Source: Saccharum officinarum
Lineage: Eukaryota > Streptophyta > Magnoliopsida > Poales > Poaceae
NCBI GenBank assembly: GCA_020631735.1
Contig: CM036170.1
Coordinates: 70,819,737-70,883,736, forward strand
Direction: 5' to 3'
DNA: 64,000 nt
Each line of letters opens with the position of its first letter. The stretch's first letter is position 1. The translations under genes and the position numbers were made by a program. Positions 47,149-56,528 of the stretch are shown one piece after another. The notes under the pieces are model-generated. The model had not been told where the DNA came from. It saw only the letters and a program-made list of their open reading frames with translations, and ran no database searches.

Positions 47149-47940
47149 TGTTGATGCAAAAGTGGATCTGCAAACACAAAGGGTTAATACCCAATCCGAT
47201 ATCCAAAGCGTGCCAGTCGATTTGACCTGTTAATCGACAAGGGTGATAACTCGAGTACTTTGGTCCTGACAACAGCGATACGCCCAGAAGCCACGACCAA
47301 GAGGTACTCACACGGAACTTGAGGATCGTCGAAGGTCGCACTGAAGCGATGCAGCTCGTCGAATCGATGAGAACTCGTAAAAAGAAAAATATGCAAATTG
47401 ATGAAGTCACCGAAAAGTAAGTAGATGCAAATAGGAGTAAAATTGGTTTGATATTTGATTGATATATTTTTTACATTGTCCCTCAGTCTATATTTATATC
47501 CTGATCTGAAGAAACATAACCAGACACGATTAGGACACCGAGTCCATATCTAAGGAAAAACGTGACTCTTACATGAATCATACTCTAACAAATATAGAAA
47601 AGGAAAACAACATCTATCTACTTCCTTGTACGCCTTAATTACGATGAAATTTCCATCGGTCTCCTCTTCATTGGCATGCTTTCCGTCATCATAAGCTTCA
47701 TCGGCAGTAGTCTTTAGATCTTCCTTCATCAGCATCGGCAATAATATCTCCGATCTTGTCAGCAACGCCTCTGAGTCTAAGTCAAACGATAACCTTTCCA
47801 TCGGTTACCACCATTCATCAGCAACAATCCTCACAAGCTGATCTTCATCGGCACCCTTCTACCAGCGTAATACAATAACTTTCCTTCTGTCGATTAGCCC
47901 ACTCTGATCATTTTGACACGTGCCAAAAATGGTGTCAACA
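47149..47940 (-). repeat. 3' LTR of element D (792 bp)
   Basis: This is the left LTR copy. It starts after the target duplication CCTCC and ends next to the minus-strand purine tract at 47941. It pairs over its full length with 59103-59894. Confidence 0.95.
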
Positions 47941-48370
47941 CATGCCCCCTAATTTCAGAGTATAAAATCATTAATGTTCCAAAATTTACTCCAGACAACG
48001 ATTGCCTTTACCCAATTATCTAACTCATCCTCCAAGCATGACATAATCTGTTACCAAATCCAATCGAATCCAGTCCTGATTCATGCGTCTCAGTAAATAT
48101 CGCACAATCTTCAATCACTCTCGTTCCGATTATGGTTAAGATACAAAAGCAATAGTCCATCGGCAAGAACCTAACACAGTACCGCTGCCGATCTTGGAAT
48201 TAGAATATCCTGTACACCGAGATTCCTTCCGAGTCATGATTGCTTGCCATCAAACCACCTGCACAATCCCTTGATTATCGTGCGAACAATTACCATATCC
48301 ATCTGAACCACCTCAACCTACATGCACGCGGCAGAGAGATAAGTCCAGAATGCCCCCATTCCAATCGGCC

Positions 48371-48378
48371 TATAAATA
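48371..48378 (+). promoter_or_regulatory. TATA box of the antisense gene in element D
   Basis: TATAAATA lies about 420 bp upstream of the presumed ATG at 48791 (about 180 bp without the hAT insertion). A pyrimidine-rich start region (CATCTCTCCC) follows. It is on the plus strand, opposite to the element's own coding genes. Confidence 0.6.
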
Positions 48379-48419
48379 CATCTCTCCCAAATGCTCGTCT
48401 TCTACCCTTAGACTCCAAC

Positions 48420-48662
48420 TAGGGCTGGACAAAAAGCTCGTTAAGCTGGCTCGGTGGCTCGGTACAAAAGTGTTCCGATTGGACTCATTTATCTTTTAAA
48501 ATAAAAATAACTTGATTTGGAATGACTTTTAACTTCGGCTCGGCTCGTTAGGCTCGTCGTGAAGTTGGATCTTAAACAATGCAGAAAATAATGATGAATA
48601 AGATTATACCAATTTCTAAAAAAGCTCGAAAAAAACTATGGTTGGCTCGATATCCAGCCCTA
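48420..48662. mobile_element. hAT-type MITE, 243 bp, 8 bp duplication ACTCCAAC
   Basis: The terminal inverted repeats TAGGGCTGGA(C) and (A)TCCAGCCCTA border the element. The 8 bp duplication ACTCCAAC is exact on both sides (48412-48419 and 48663-48670), the hAT signature. It lies between the TATA box and the start codon of the antisense gene, hence probably in its 5' UTR. Interior words such as GGCTCGGCTCG and GCTCGTTA are typical of these elements. Confidence 0.93.
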
Positions 48663-48790
48663 ACTCCAACCTTCAACACCTTCTCTGTCTGGCGACGACC
48701 CCGACGAGCAACCGTGCGACCCCAACCAGCAAGAACCTTCCCCAGCAACAACCTCGAGTCTCCAGCAGCGTCTCTATCCTTCTCAAGATA

Positions 48791-51700
48791 ATGGCAATCA
48801 ACTTCGATGTCCCTGCGGTTTGTTTCACCTTCATCCCCTTTTACTGCAATTCCTTTTGCCCTTGCAAGTTCATATAGTTGGTGATTTTCTTTCTCTTTTC
48901 CTCTGTTCTTTTGATCCTCCAAACTTAGAAACTATGCAATAAGCTAGTCATCTCAACCAATCAGCCGCACATCCAATGTTTAGGTCCAATGTGCAATCCA
49001 GATCCAACCAATTTGATTAATGCAGAGACTAACAGAATTCCCTTCAGAGCCCAGAATTTCTCTTTAAATTTATGGAAGGATACCTTCCGATCTTGGCCTA
49101 AAACCACCAAGGGGTGGAAAGATTAGTATCTGAGGGTAATCGGGTCGATGCAGGTGTACTGGGCAGAGCGAAAACTAGACCAATGCATCAAACTGCCCAT
49201 TGCCGATATGCAAAAGAATGAGTCGATGATGATTGTTGCCGCTTATTTCTGGTTAGACACAACAAATACCTTCATGTTTGGACACGGCCTAGCTACTCCC
49301 ACTCTTGCCGATGTGCACATGCTCATCGGCTTAGATATTTCAACTGTTGATGATGCCTCCGTTTACGGCAGAAAATCCGAGTACAGGATGAATACCCGTA
49401 ACATCGGTGGTTAGACAGGGTATATCCAAGAATACAGGAAGACCGGGACAGTTGGTCAGAGGGAACACGCCACATTCCTAAACATGTGGTTAGAAAAATT
49501 CATTTTCTGTGGTCGATCGGTAGGGCCAACCAATGCTTACCTCCCCGCAGCTGAACTACTGGCCAATGGTGTAAGATTCCCTCTTGGCCGATATCTCCTG
49601 AGTTCCACTTATCACCTCTTACATCAAGTGTCTCAGAAGCTTCTGCTTGGTGAACCCATCGACAACTTAGGAGGCCTGTGGTAGTTCATTAACATGTGGC
49701 TGAATGCCCACATGCACAAACGCTTGCAATGGGATTTCTTTGCTCAGCAATTCCCGTGAGATATCGCCGAAGACTATGAACTTGGAGATGAAGAATCGGC
49801 AACACGCCCACCCCTTAATTTTGGTGAAGCCATAATAGTTCTTCCTGGGACAGAGGCCAACGAAGATCAGATCGACTAATTTTTCTAAAGCTTTTACAAC
49901 GGTCTCTCTCATGATCATTGGGCCTGGATGCCCTATATAGATGAAGAAGCCAGATTCCCCCTTCTCTTCAATTTCGCCGATGATGCCTTGAACAAGGATG
50001 ATGAACTTATGATCGCCATCATTACTCCCAAGGCAATCCCAGTGAATACATTCGGTAGTGGGAAGAATACCAACATTACCTATAAATTATACAATCCATC
50101 GGTGGTATCACGTCAATTGGCCTTTGGACAGCTACCAATTAAATTTTGCTTTGCCGATGTGATTAAGTCGAGAGAAACAATCACCAACGGATCGGACTGG
50201 AGCAAGGTAGTGCGACTCTCCCCTGATGTCGACACTACAGATGTTGATCTATCCACGTGGGTGCCAGCCTCTTTCATCACTGAATCATATAAGTTATGGT
50301 GGCAAGAGTGGAAGAGACAATTATTTGCAGCATCTATTCATACATATCGGCATCTGATCGACCCTGAGCATATTATACCTGATGACGCAGTAAGTTTCTT
50401 TTAACACTAGTTTTTTTCACTTTTAATTTCATTGGCAACTAATTTTCTTGTGACAGATCGATGACCTAGCACCATCCACGAGCAGGAGTGGGAGACCCTT
50501 TGACCTTCGACCCGTATCCCCGATATCACCGATCGGCTACAACGCCCCTACCCTGGGTGCTCTGACTCATCAAAGAACCCGTGCCAAGAAAATCACTACC
50601 AAGCCAAAACTGGCTAAGGCTAGAGCCACTCCATCGACTGCCGCTGCGACCATGATAAAAGCGTTCAAGGTAACAACCATGTTTATTCCAACTCACGCCG
50701 ATCTCAGATTGTACTAACACTAATTTTCAGGATGTAAGAACTATTGCTGGATCATTATCGGCAACTCCTCTGGCATCAAGCACTACCATCTCTGACAAAC
50801 CTTCAGATGTAATCCTTCAACTTTACATTTAATCTGTTAAAAATCATATCTTACACCCGTTTTTATAGCAACAAACGGGTACATCGGCAAGTGTACCAGA
50901 TGTCCAACCTTCACAACCAATAAGTATCGATGCCCCCCAGCCAACTGTTGCTGAGGCCTAAATAAAGCGCAAAGCTTCAACAGATACTGAGGCACAGCCA
51001 AAACGGCAGAAGTCCGTACCGATCCCAACATCTGATCCAGCACCTTCGAGCCAACCAGAATCGGCCGATGCAACTAAGCAAGCAGTCGATCCTCCTGCAC
51101 AGGGCACATCATCGGCAGTCATATCCCAAGGACCAACTATTGATGAGACCACAGAGGAATTGCCATCAAACTTAGCACCAATTAATCCTGAAGCTGAAGA
51201 TATCCCATCGGCAAGCTCAGCCGATCCTTCACATGGCATACTCCAGGTTGCTTCCTCCAGTCAAAGACAAGAAATTACTTTGAAGCAAGTAAGCCGACTG
51301 ACCTAGCCGATTTATAATATTCATACTTGTCCTCAACTGACCTCTTTTCTTCTTTCAGGAACAAGACTCCCCATACAGTCTATTCTCCTTTGCCATCGAC
51401 GTTTCTGACGATGACGGAGAGGAGGCAAGCTCTTCACTTGCACTGGGGGCAATATCGGCAGAAGTCAAGTCCAAGCTGGAGGCTCTACTGAACCTGCTGC
51501 AGCAAGATACCGCCCAGTTGGTAGATGATTTGGACTCTGCAAAAGCGATCTTCAAAACAATCCGTGGCCAGGTCCCTGCCAACATCGAAGAGGCACTCTT
51601 CCTAGCAGCCCACTTAGAAAGCCGACAACTCCAATATCAGAGGGCTGCTCAACGTATTGCTGATAGAGCCGCTCAGGCTCAGCTTAAAGAAGAGATGCTA

Positions 51701-52054
51701 CAATTGAAACAGACCACCGATGAGAAGCACAAGAACATCGGCAGTTTGCAGACTTTGGGTGCCGAACTTAAGCAGAAAATCTTGGACTTATCGGCAAAGA
51801 GAATGGCTCTACTGGCTGAACTAAAAGAAGTCAAGGCAGCTCTAACTCATGCCAGGTAGGAAGAAAGCCAGTTACCCGATGCTATCAAGGCTCTTCAGCA
51901 AGAAAGAGACATCCAAGCTCACAAAGCCCTGGCAATAAAGAAAAAACTTAAGCCAGTGGAGAGTGCTGCCGACGAAGATATCAAAGAGATAAAGGAAGCC
52001 GATCAGATTCACCTGCGTGCGATATCGGTCATCCAATCTTTACTAAATTTGTAA
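48791..52054 (+). pseudogene. Spliced opposite-strand gene in element D: plant-mobile-domain-like protein with coiled-coil tail
   Basis: Exon 1 is 48791-48817 (MAINFDVPA). Exon 2 runs from about 48930 to 50389; further exons are 50457-50669, 50731-50808, 50869-51288 and 51359-52054, with GT-AG junctions. Every definable intron is in phase 0 and the last four exons are all multiples of three. Exon 2 resembles the plant mobile domain (PMD, aminotransferase-like): FWLDTTNTFMFGHG, LADVHMLIGLDIS, NMWLEKFIFCG. Exons 3-5 are Ser/Pro/Ala-rich and probably disordered. Exon 6 is a long coiled coil (about residues 160-330 from that exon's side). In-frame stops at 49124, 49412, 49682, 49757, 49877, 49886, 50959 and 51857 disable this copy, but no frameshift is seen. 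It converges on pol with stops about 100 bp apart. Antisense extra ORFs are known in Tat elements; the function is unknown. Confidence 0.8.
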
Positions 52055-52152
52055 ATCCTGTTTATTGCATCGGCGCTCTATGAAACACTGATACCCTTGT
52101 ATCATTCTGGCCGATAGGACTGTTATCGGCACTTATGCTTTTATGCATCCAT

Positions 52153-55100
52153 CTAGATACTAGGGTAATATTTCTTTAAATATTTTCTATTTAATGCTCT
52201 AGGAAATACAACCCCTTCGAGGGTTTCTAGAATATATGAGTTGCCAGGAACAGATTGGTTTGTCTGATATGGACCCTCCCAATTAGGAGACCACTTGCCA
52301 AACTTTGAACTTTTAGTCCCAATCGGTAAAATCAACTTCCAAACCAGATCTCCATCGGCAAACTCCTTTACCTTCACCTTCTTGTCATACCATCTGGCTA
52401 CCCTTTTCTTATTTTCTTCGATGCTAATTAAAGCCTTCAACCGATGACCTATCACATCTTCTAACTCGTCTTTCATAATAGTATCACAGTCATCGGCTGT
52501 CAGTTGATCTTGAGAAAATATCCGCCTAGAGCCAGTTTTAATTTCCCAAGGCAATACTGCATCGTGGCCGTATACTAACTGATAAGGCGTTACTTTGATT
52601 GCACCATGATATGCCATCCGATATGACCACATGACCTCATTCAATATTGTATGCCACCGCTTAGGATTTTCTTTAATTTTGCGCTTAATGAGTTTGATAA
52701 TTCCTTTGTTAGAAGCCTCAGCCTGACCATTAGCTTGAGCATAATAGGGAGAGGAATTCAAAACTTTAATCCCCATACCAATAGCAAACTCATCAAATTC
52801 TCCCGATGTAAACATAGTACCCTGATCGGTAGTGATAGTTTGAGGAATACCAAATCGGTAAACAATATGCTCTTTCACAAAATCGATCATACTAACCGAT
52901 GTCACCTTTTTCAAAGGAACTGCTTCAACCCATTTTGTGAAATAATCGGTAGCAACAAGAATAAATTTATGTCCTTTGCTCGATGGTGGATAAATCTGAC
53001 CGATGAGATCGATAGCCCATCCCCGGAACGGCCAAGGTTTAATTATAGGATTCATGGCCGATGCAGGCGCTCTTTGAATATTATCGAACTTCTGACACCC
53101 CTGATATCCTTTAAAATACTTAAAGCAATCTTCAAGAATAGTCGGCCAATAGTATCCATTTCTTCTAATCATCCATTTCATCTTGAAAGCTGATTGATGT
53201 GCCCCACACACTCCTTCATGAATTTCACCCATCAAGCTTTTCGATTCATCCCCGCTAAGACACCTGAGTAAAACTCCATCTATAGTCCGATAATATAATT
53301 CATCATCGAGGAGCACATACTTAGTGGCCTGAAATCTTATACGTCTTTCAACCTTCTTAGATGGATCCATTAAGTAATCGACAATCTCCTTTCTCCAGTC
53401 ATTGGTATCAACTGCCGATGTCAGCACCTCCTGGATAGGCTGATACCCTGAAGCATGCTGAACTAGCCGATTAGCATCTTCATTATGCAATCGAGAAATA
53501 TGTTCAAGACGAAAATCTTTAAACTCTTTCAATAATTGCAAACATCTCTCATGATATGAGATCAACACTTCACTTCGGCATTTATAAATCCCAGCTAATT
53601 GATTTATAACCAGCATAGAATCACCAAAGATTTCGACAACATCGGCACATATCTCCCTAAGTAATTCCAATCCTTTTATCAAAGCTTGATACTCAGCCTG
53701 ATTGTTTGTCGATGTAGCAACAATTGGCAATAAAAACTCATACTTCCTTCCTTGAGGTGAAATCAACATAATGCCGATACCTGCTCCTTCACCACATGTA
53801 GACCCATCGAAGAAAAGTGTCCAAGGAGCAACTTCCAGAGAGTCTACTATGCTGCAGTGCTGAGTGACAAAATCGGCCATAACCTGCCCTTTAACTGCCT
53901 TAGCCGATTCGTAACGTAGGTCAAATTCTAACAATGCTAAAATCCACTTGCCGATTCTACCACTCAATATCGGCATCGACAACATGTATTTGACCACGTC
54001 ATCCTTGCATATGACAGTGCATTCGGCCGATAGCAAATAATGCCTCAATTTAATACAAGAAAAGTATAAACATAGACACAGTTTTTCGATGGCCGAATAC
54101 CTTGTCTCAGCATCCACCAATCTTCTGCTCAAATAACAAATAACACGATCTTTCCCTTCAAATTCTTGAATAAGAGCTGAACCAATAACAGTATCATCAG
54201 TTGACAAATACAACCTAAAGGGTTTCCCATGTTGGGGTGGAACTAGTACTAGAGGATTTGTCAAGTACTTCTTAATTTCATCTAGGGCCAACTGCTGCTC
54301 AGCTCCCCATACAAATTCCTGATCGGCCTTCAATTTAAGCAACGGACTAAAAGCTTTGATCTTACCCGATAGATTATATATGAACCTTCTAATAAAATTA
54401 ATCTTGCCAATCAAATATTGCAATTTAGTTTTATCGGCAGGAGCAACCACCTTGTTAATTGCATCAATAGACTTCCTACTGATTTCAATACCTCTCTGAT
54501 GCACCATAAAACCCAAGAATTGACCTGCCGATACACCAAACGCACATTTATTAGGATTCATCTTCAATCCATGCTTCCTCATGCACTCTAGTATCTTTCG
54601 TAGATCGGCTAGATGTTTTGTGATATCCCCAGACTTAACCACTACATCATCAATGTAAATTTCCACTAATGTGCCGATGTACTCATGAAAAATAAAATTC
54701 ATAGCTTTATGATAAGTAGCACCGGCATTTTTCAAACCGAAGGTCATGACTATCCATTCAAACAACCCCACATGACCTGGACATCTGAAAGCAGTCTTGG
54801 GAATATCTTCTTCAGAGATGAATATTTGATTATAACCTGCATTACCATCCATAAAGCTGATAATCTGATGTCCGGCTGCAGCATCAATCAACAAATCAGC
54901 AATAGGCATTGGATAACCATCCATCGGTGTGGCATTGTTGAGGTTCCTGAAATCAATACAAACACAAAGTTTCCCATTTTTCTTATAAATAGGAACCACA
55001 TTAGAAATCCACTCCCCATACCGACACTGCCGAATAAACTTTGCCTCAATTAATTTAGTTATTTTGGCCTTAATGTCAGGAAGTATATTAGGGTTGCATC

Positions 55101-55377
55101 GGCGCGCTGGCTGCTGATATGGCCGAAATCCAGATTTGATAGGTAACCGATGTTCAACTATCGATCGGTCTAATCCAGGCATTTCAGTATAATCCCAAGC
55201 AAAACAATCTTTATATTCTTTTAACAAATTGGTTATTTGCTGCTTACACTTGGAATCTAACTTAGCGCTAATAAAAGTAGGCATTGGCCTATCACTATTA
55301 CCAATATCTATCTCTAATAAATCATCAGCCGATGTGAACCCCTGACCTAATTTTCCATCATCGGCAAACCTATCCAT
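52153..55377 (-). CDS. pol: Gypsy D pol: RT, RNase H, second (aRNH-type) RNase H, integrase (1074 aa)
   Basis: This is an intact frame. RT (about residues 80-260) has VCIDFRNLN, FMDGNAGYNQI, FGLKNAGATY and the catalytic YIDD. The linked RNase H (about 380-470) has LYLSTDDTVIGSALIQE. A second RNase H (about 520-650) starts FFDGSTCGEGAGIGI and has NNQAEYQALIKGL, as in Tat elements. The integrase zinc finger has the His pair but one Cys of the final CxxC is Tyr (GYQGC). The DDE core is present (IDLIGQI, TTDQGTMF, SPYYAQANGQAEASNKG). There is no chromodomain. The second RNase H has EDANRLV where Asp is usual. It copies element RNA and integrates the DNA; the changed Cys suggests impaired integration. 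Its ATG shares one base with the stop of the upstream protease frame. Confidence 0.93.
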   Translation of the reverse strand: MDRFADDGKLGQGFTSADDLLEIDIGNSDRPMPTFISAKLDSKCKQQITNLLKEYKDCFAWDYTEMPGLDRSIVEHRLPIKSGFRPYQQPARRCNPNILPDIKAKITKLIEAKFIRQCRYGEWISNVVPIYKKNGKLCVCIDFRNLNNATPMDGYPMPIADLLIDAAAGHQIISFMDGNAGYNQIFISEEDIPKTAFRCPGHVGLFEWIVMTFGLKNAGATYHKAMNFIFHEYIGTLVEIYIDDVVVKSGDITKHLADLRKILECMRKHGLKMNPNKCAFGVSAGQFLGFMVHQRGIEISRKSIDAINKVVAPADKTKLQYLIGKINFIRRFIYNLSGKIKAFSPLLKLKADQEFVWGAEQQLALDEIKKYLTNPLVLVPPQHGKPFRLYLSTDDTVIGSALIQEFEGKDRVICYLSRRLVDAETRYSAIEKLCLCLYFSCIKLRHYLLSAECTVICKDDVVKYMLSMPILSGRIGKWILALLEFDLRYESAKAVKGQVMADFVTQHCSIVDSLEVAPWTLFFDGSTCGEGAGIGIMLISPQGRKYEFLLPIVATSTNNQAEYQALIKGLELLREICADVVEIFGDSMLVINQLAGIYKCRSEVLISYHERCLQLLKEFKDFRLEHISRLHNEDANRLVQHASGYQPIQEVLTSAVDTNDWRKEIVDYLMDPSKKVERRIRFQATKYVLLDDELYYRTIDGVLLRCLSGDESKSLMGEIHEGVCGAHQSAFKMKWMIRRNGYYWPTILEDCFKYFKGYQGCQKFDNIQRAPASAMNPIIKPWPFRGWAIDLIGQIYPPSSKGHKFILVATDYFTKWVEAVPLKKVTSVSMIDFVKEHIVYRFGIPQTITTDQGTMFTSGEFDEFAIGMGIKVLNSSPYYAQANGQAEASNKGIIKLIKRKIKENPKRWHTILNEVMWSYRMAYHGAIKVTPYQLVYGHDAVLPWEIKTGSRRIFSQDQLTADDCDTIMKDELEDVIGHRLKALISIEENKKRVARWYDKKVKVKEFADGDLVWKLILPIGTKSSKFGKWSPNWEGPYQTNQSVPGNSYILETLEGVVFPRALNRKYLKKYYPSI

Positions 55378-56528
55378 TAAAACTCCTCCTCAGAACCGAC
55401 TGCTTGGATCAGTGGAATTTCATAATCAGCAACTCTGAGGAACTCTTTCTCCCAAACTTCTCCTGATATGCATTTGGTTCGCTCATAAGTATCTGATTCT
55501 GCCGATGCAATGATATAAGAAGAATCACCAGGGACAATCTCAATCTTATCCCCAACCCACTGTGCGAGGCATTGATGCATTGTGGAAGGAACACAACAAT
55601 TGGCATGAATCCAGTCCCTTCCTAGAAGCAGATTGTATGCACCTTTACCATTGATAACCAAGAACGTCGTCGGCAAGGTTTTGCTGCCGATGGTCAATTC
55701 AATGCATACTGCCCCTTTAGCTGGTGATACATTGCCTTCAAAATCTTTCAGCATCATATCGGTTTTGGTCAAGTCTTGATCTCCTTTGCCAAGTTTCCGA
55801 TACATTATATAGGGCATAATATTAATCGCAGCTCCTCCGTCGATAAGTATCTTAGATACAGGCTGTCTATCAACTCTGCCTTTCACAAACAAAGCTTTGA
55901 GATGCTGTCTCTCGTCATCGGTAGGTTTCTCAAAAACAACCATCATTGGATCTAGTGCCAGCTGAGCTACTTGATCGAAGAGAACAACTTCTTCCTCATC
56001 ATGAGAGAGTGCTAGAAACTCCATCGGCAACATAAATATCATATTAACATCTGCCGATGTGCCCTTATCTTTGTGTTTCACCTGCCACTGTCGACGTCTG
56101 AACCTCTCATTGGAAGAGCTTTCCTCTCGGTATAGGTCCTCTTGTCGCTCACACTGCATCCTCCTTTTCTGTGTCTTTGTCAGACCCTCAGGGCACCATC
56201 GAGGAAGCTTAGTTTTTGAAATCGGCTGATAACAGGTCCCGGTTGATTCTACACGACGTATATTAGGATCCATGTAGAATATTTCTTCATCGGGAACTCT
56301 TGCATTTGCCATCTCCTCAAGCTCCTCTTGATTCCTTAGAAAATATCCAGCGTGTTTACCAAGCCTTTCATGTACACTAAGTCTGCCCCCCAACCGATCA
56401 TGTACTGATGATCCGCCTCTGATTGGCTCATTGATAGATAAACCCTGATTATCAGGCTGAAACCTCCTTTCTGGCCGATTGGCCCCACAGTAACCATTGC
56501 ACTCAAGGCAATTTTCAACAGTCGGCAA
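55377..56528 (-). CDS. Gypsy D gag C-terminus and aspartic protease (383 aa)
   Basis: The active-site region is KILIDGGAAINIMPY (about residues 225-240), where DGGA takes the place of the usual DSGA/DTGA. A beta-rich flap region with LTIGSKTLPTTFLVINGKG and LLGRDWIH follows, typical of plant Gypsy proteases. The protease cuts the Gag-Pol polyprotein. The N-terminal 150 residues are charged linker. The frame ends TAATG, where the last A of the stop is the first base of the pol ATG. Confidence 0.88.
   Translation of the reverse strand: MPTVENCLECNGYCGANRPERRFQPDNQGLSINEPIRGGSSVHDRLGGRLSVHERLGKHAGYFLRNQEELEEMANARVPDEEIFYMDPNIRRVESTGTCYQPISKTKLPRWCPEGLTKTQKRRMQCERQEDLYREESSSNERFRRRQWQVKHKDKGTSADVNMIFMLPMEFLALSHDEEEVVLFDQVAQLALDPMMVVFEKPTDDERQHLKALFVKGRVDRQPVSKILIDGGAAINIMPYIMYRKLGKGDQDLTKTDMMLKDFEGNVSPAKGAVCIELTIGSKTLPTTFLVINGKGAYNLLLGRDWIHANCCVPSTMHQCLAQWVGDKIEIVPGDSSYIIASAESDTYERTKCISGEVWEKEFLRVADYEIPLIQAVGSEEEF

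Noticed and set aside
52651..53193. 180-codon plus-strand frame in element D
   Set aside because: Antisense shadow of the pol integrase; distinct from the real plus-strand gene, which ends at 52054.
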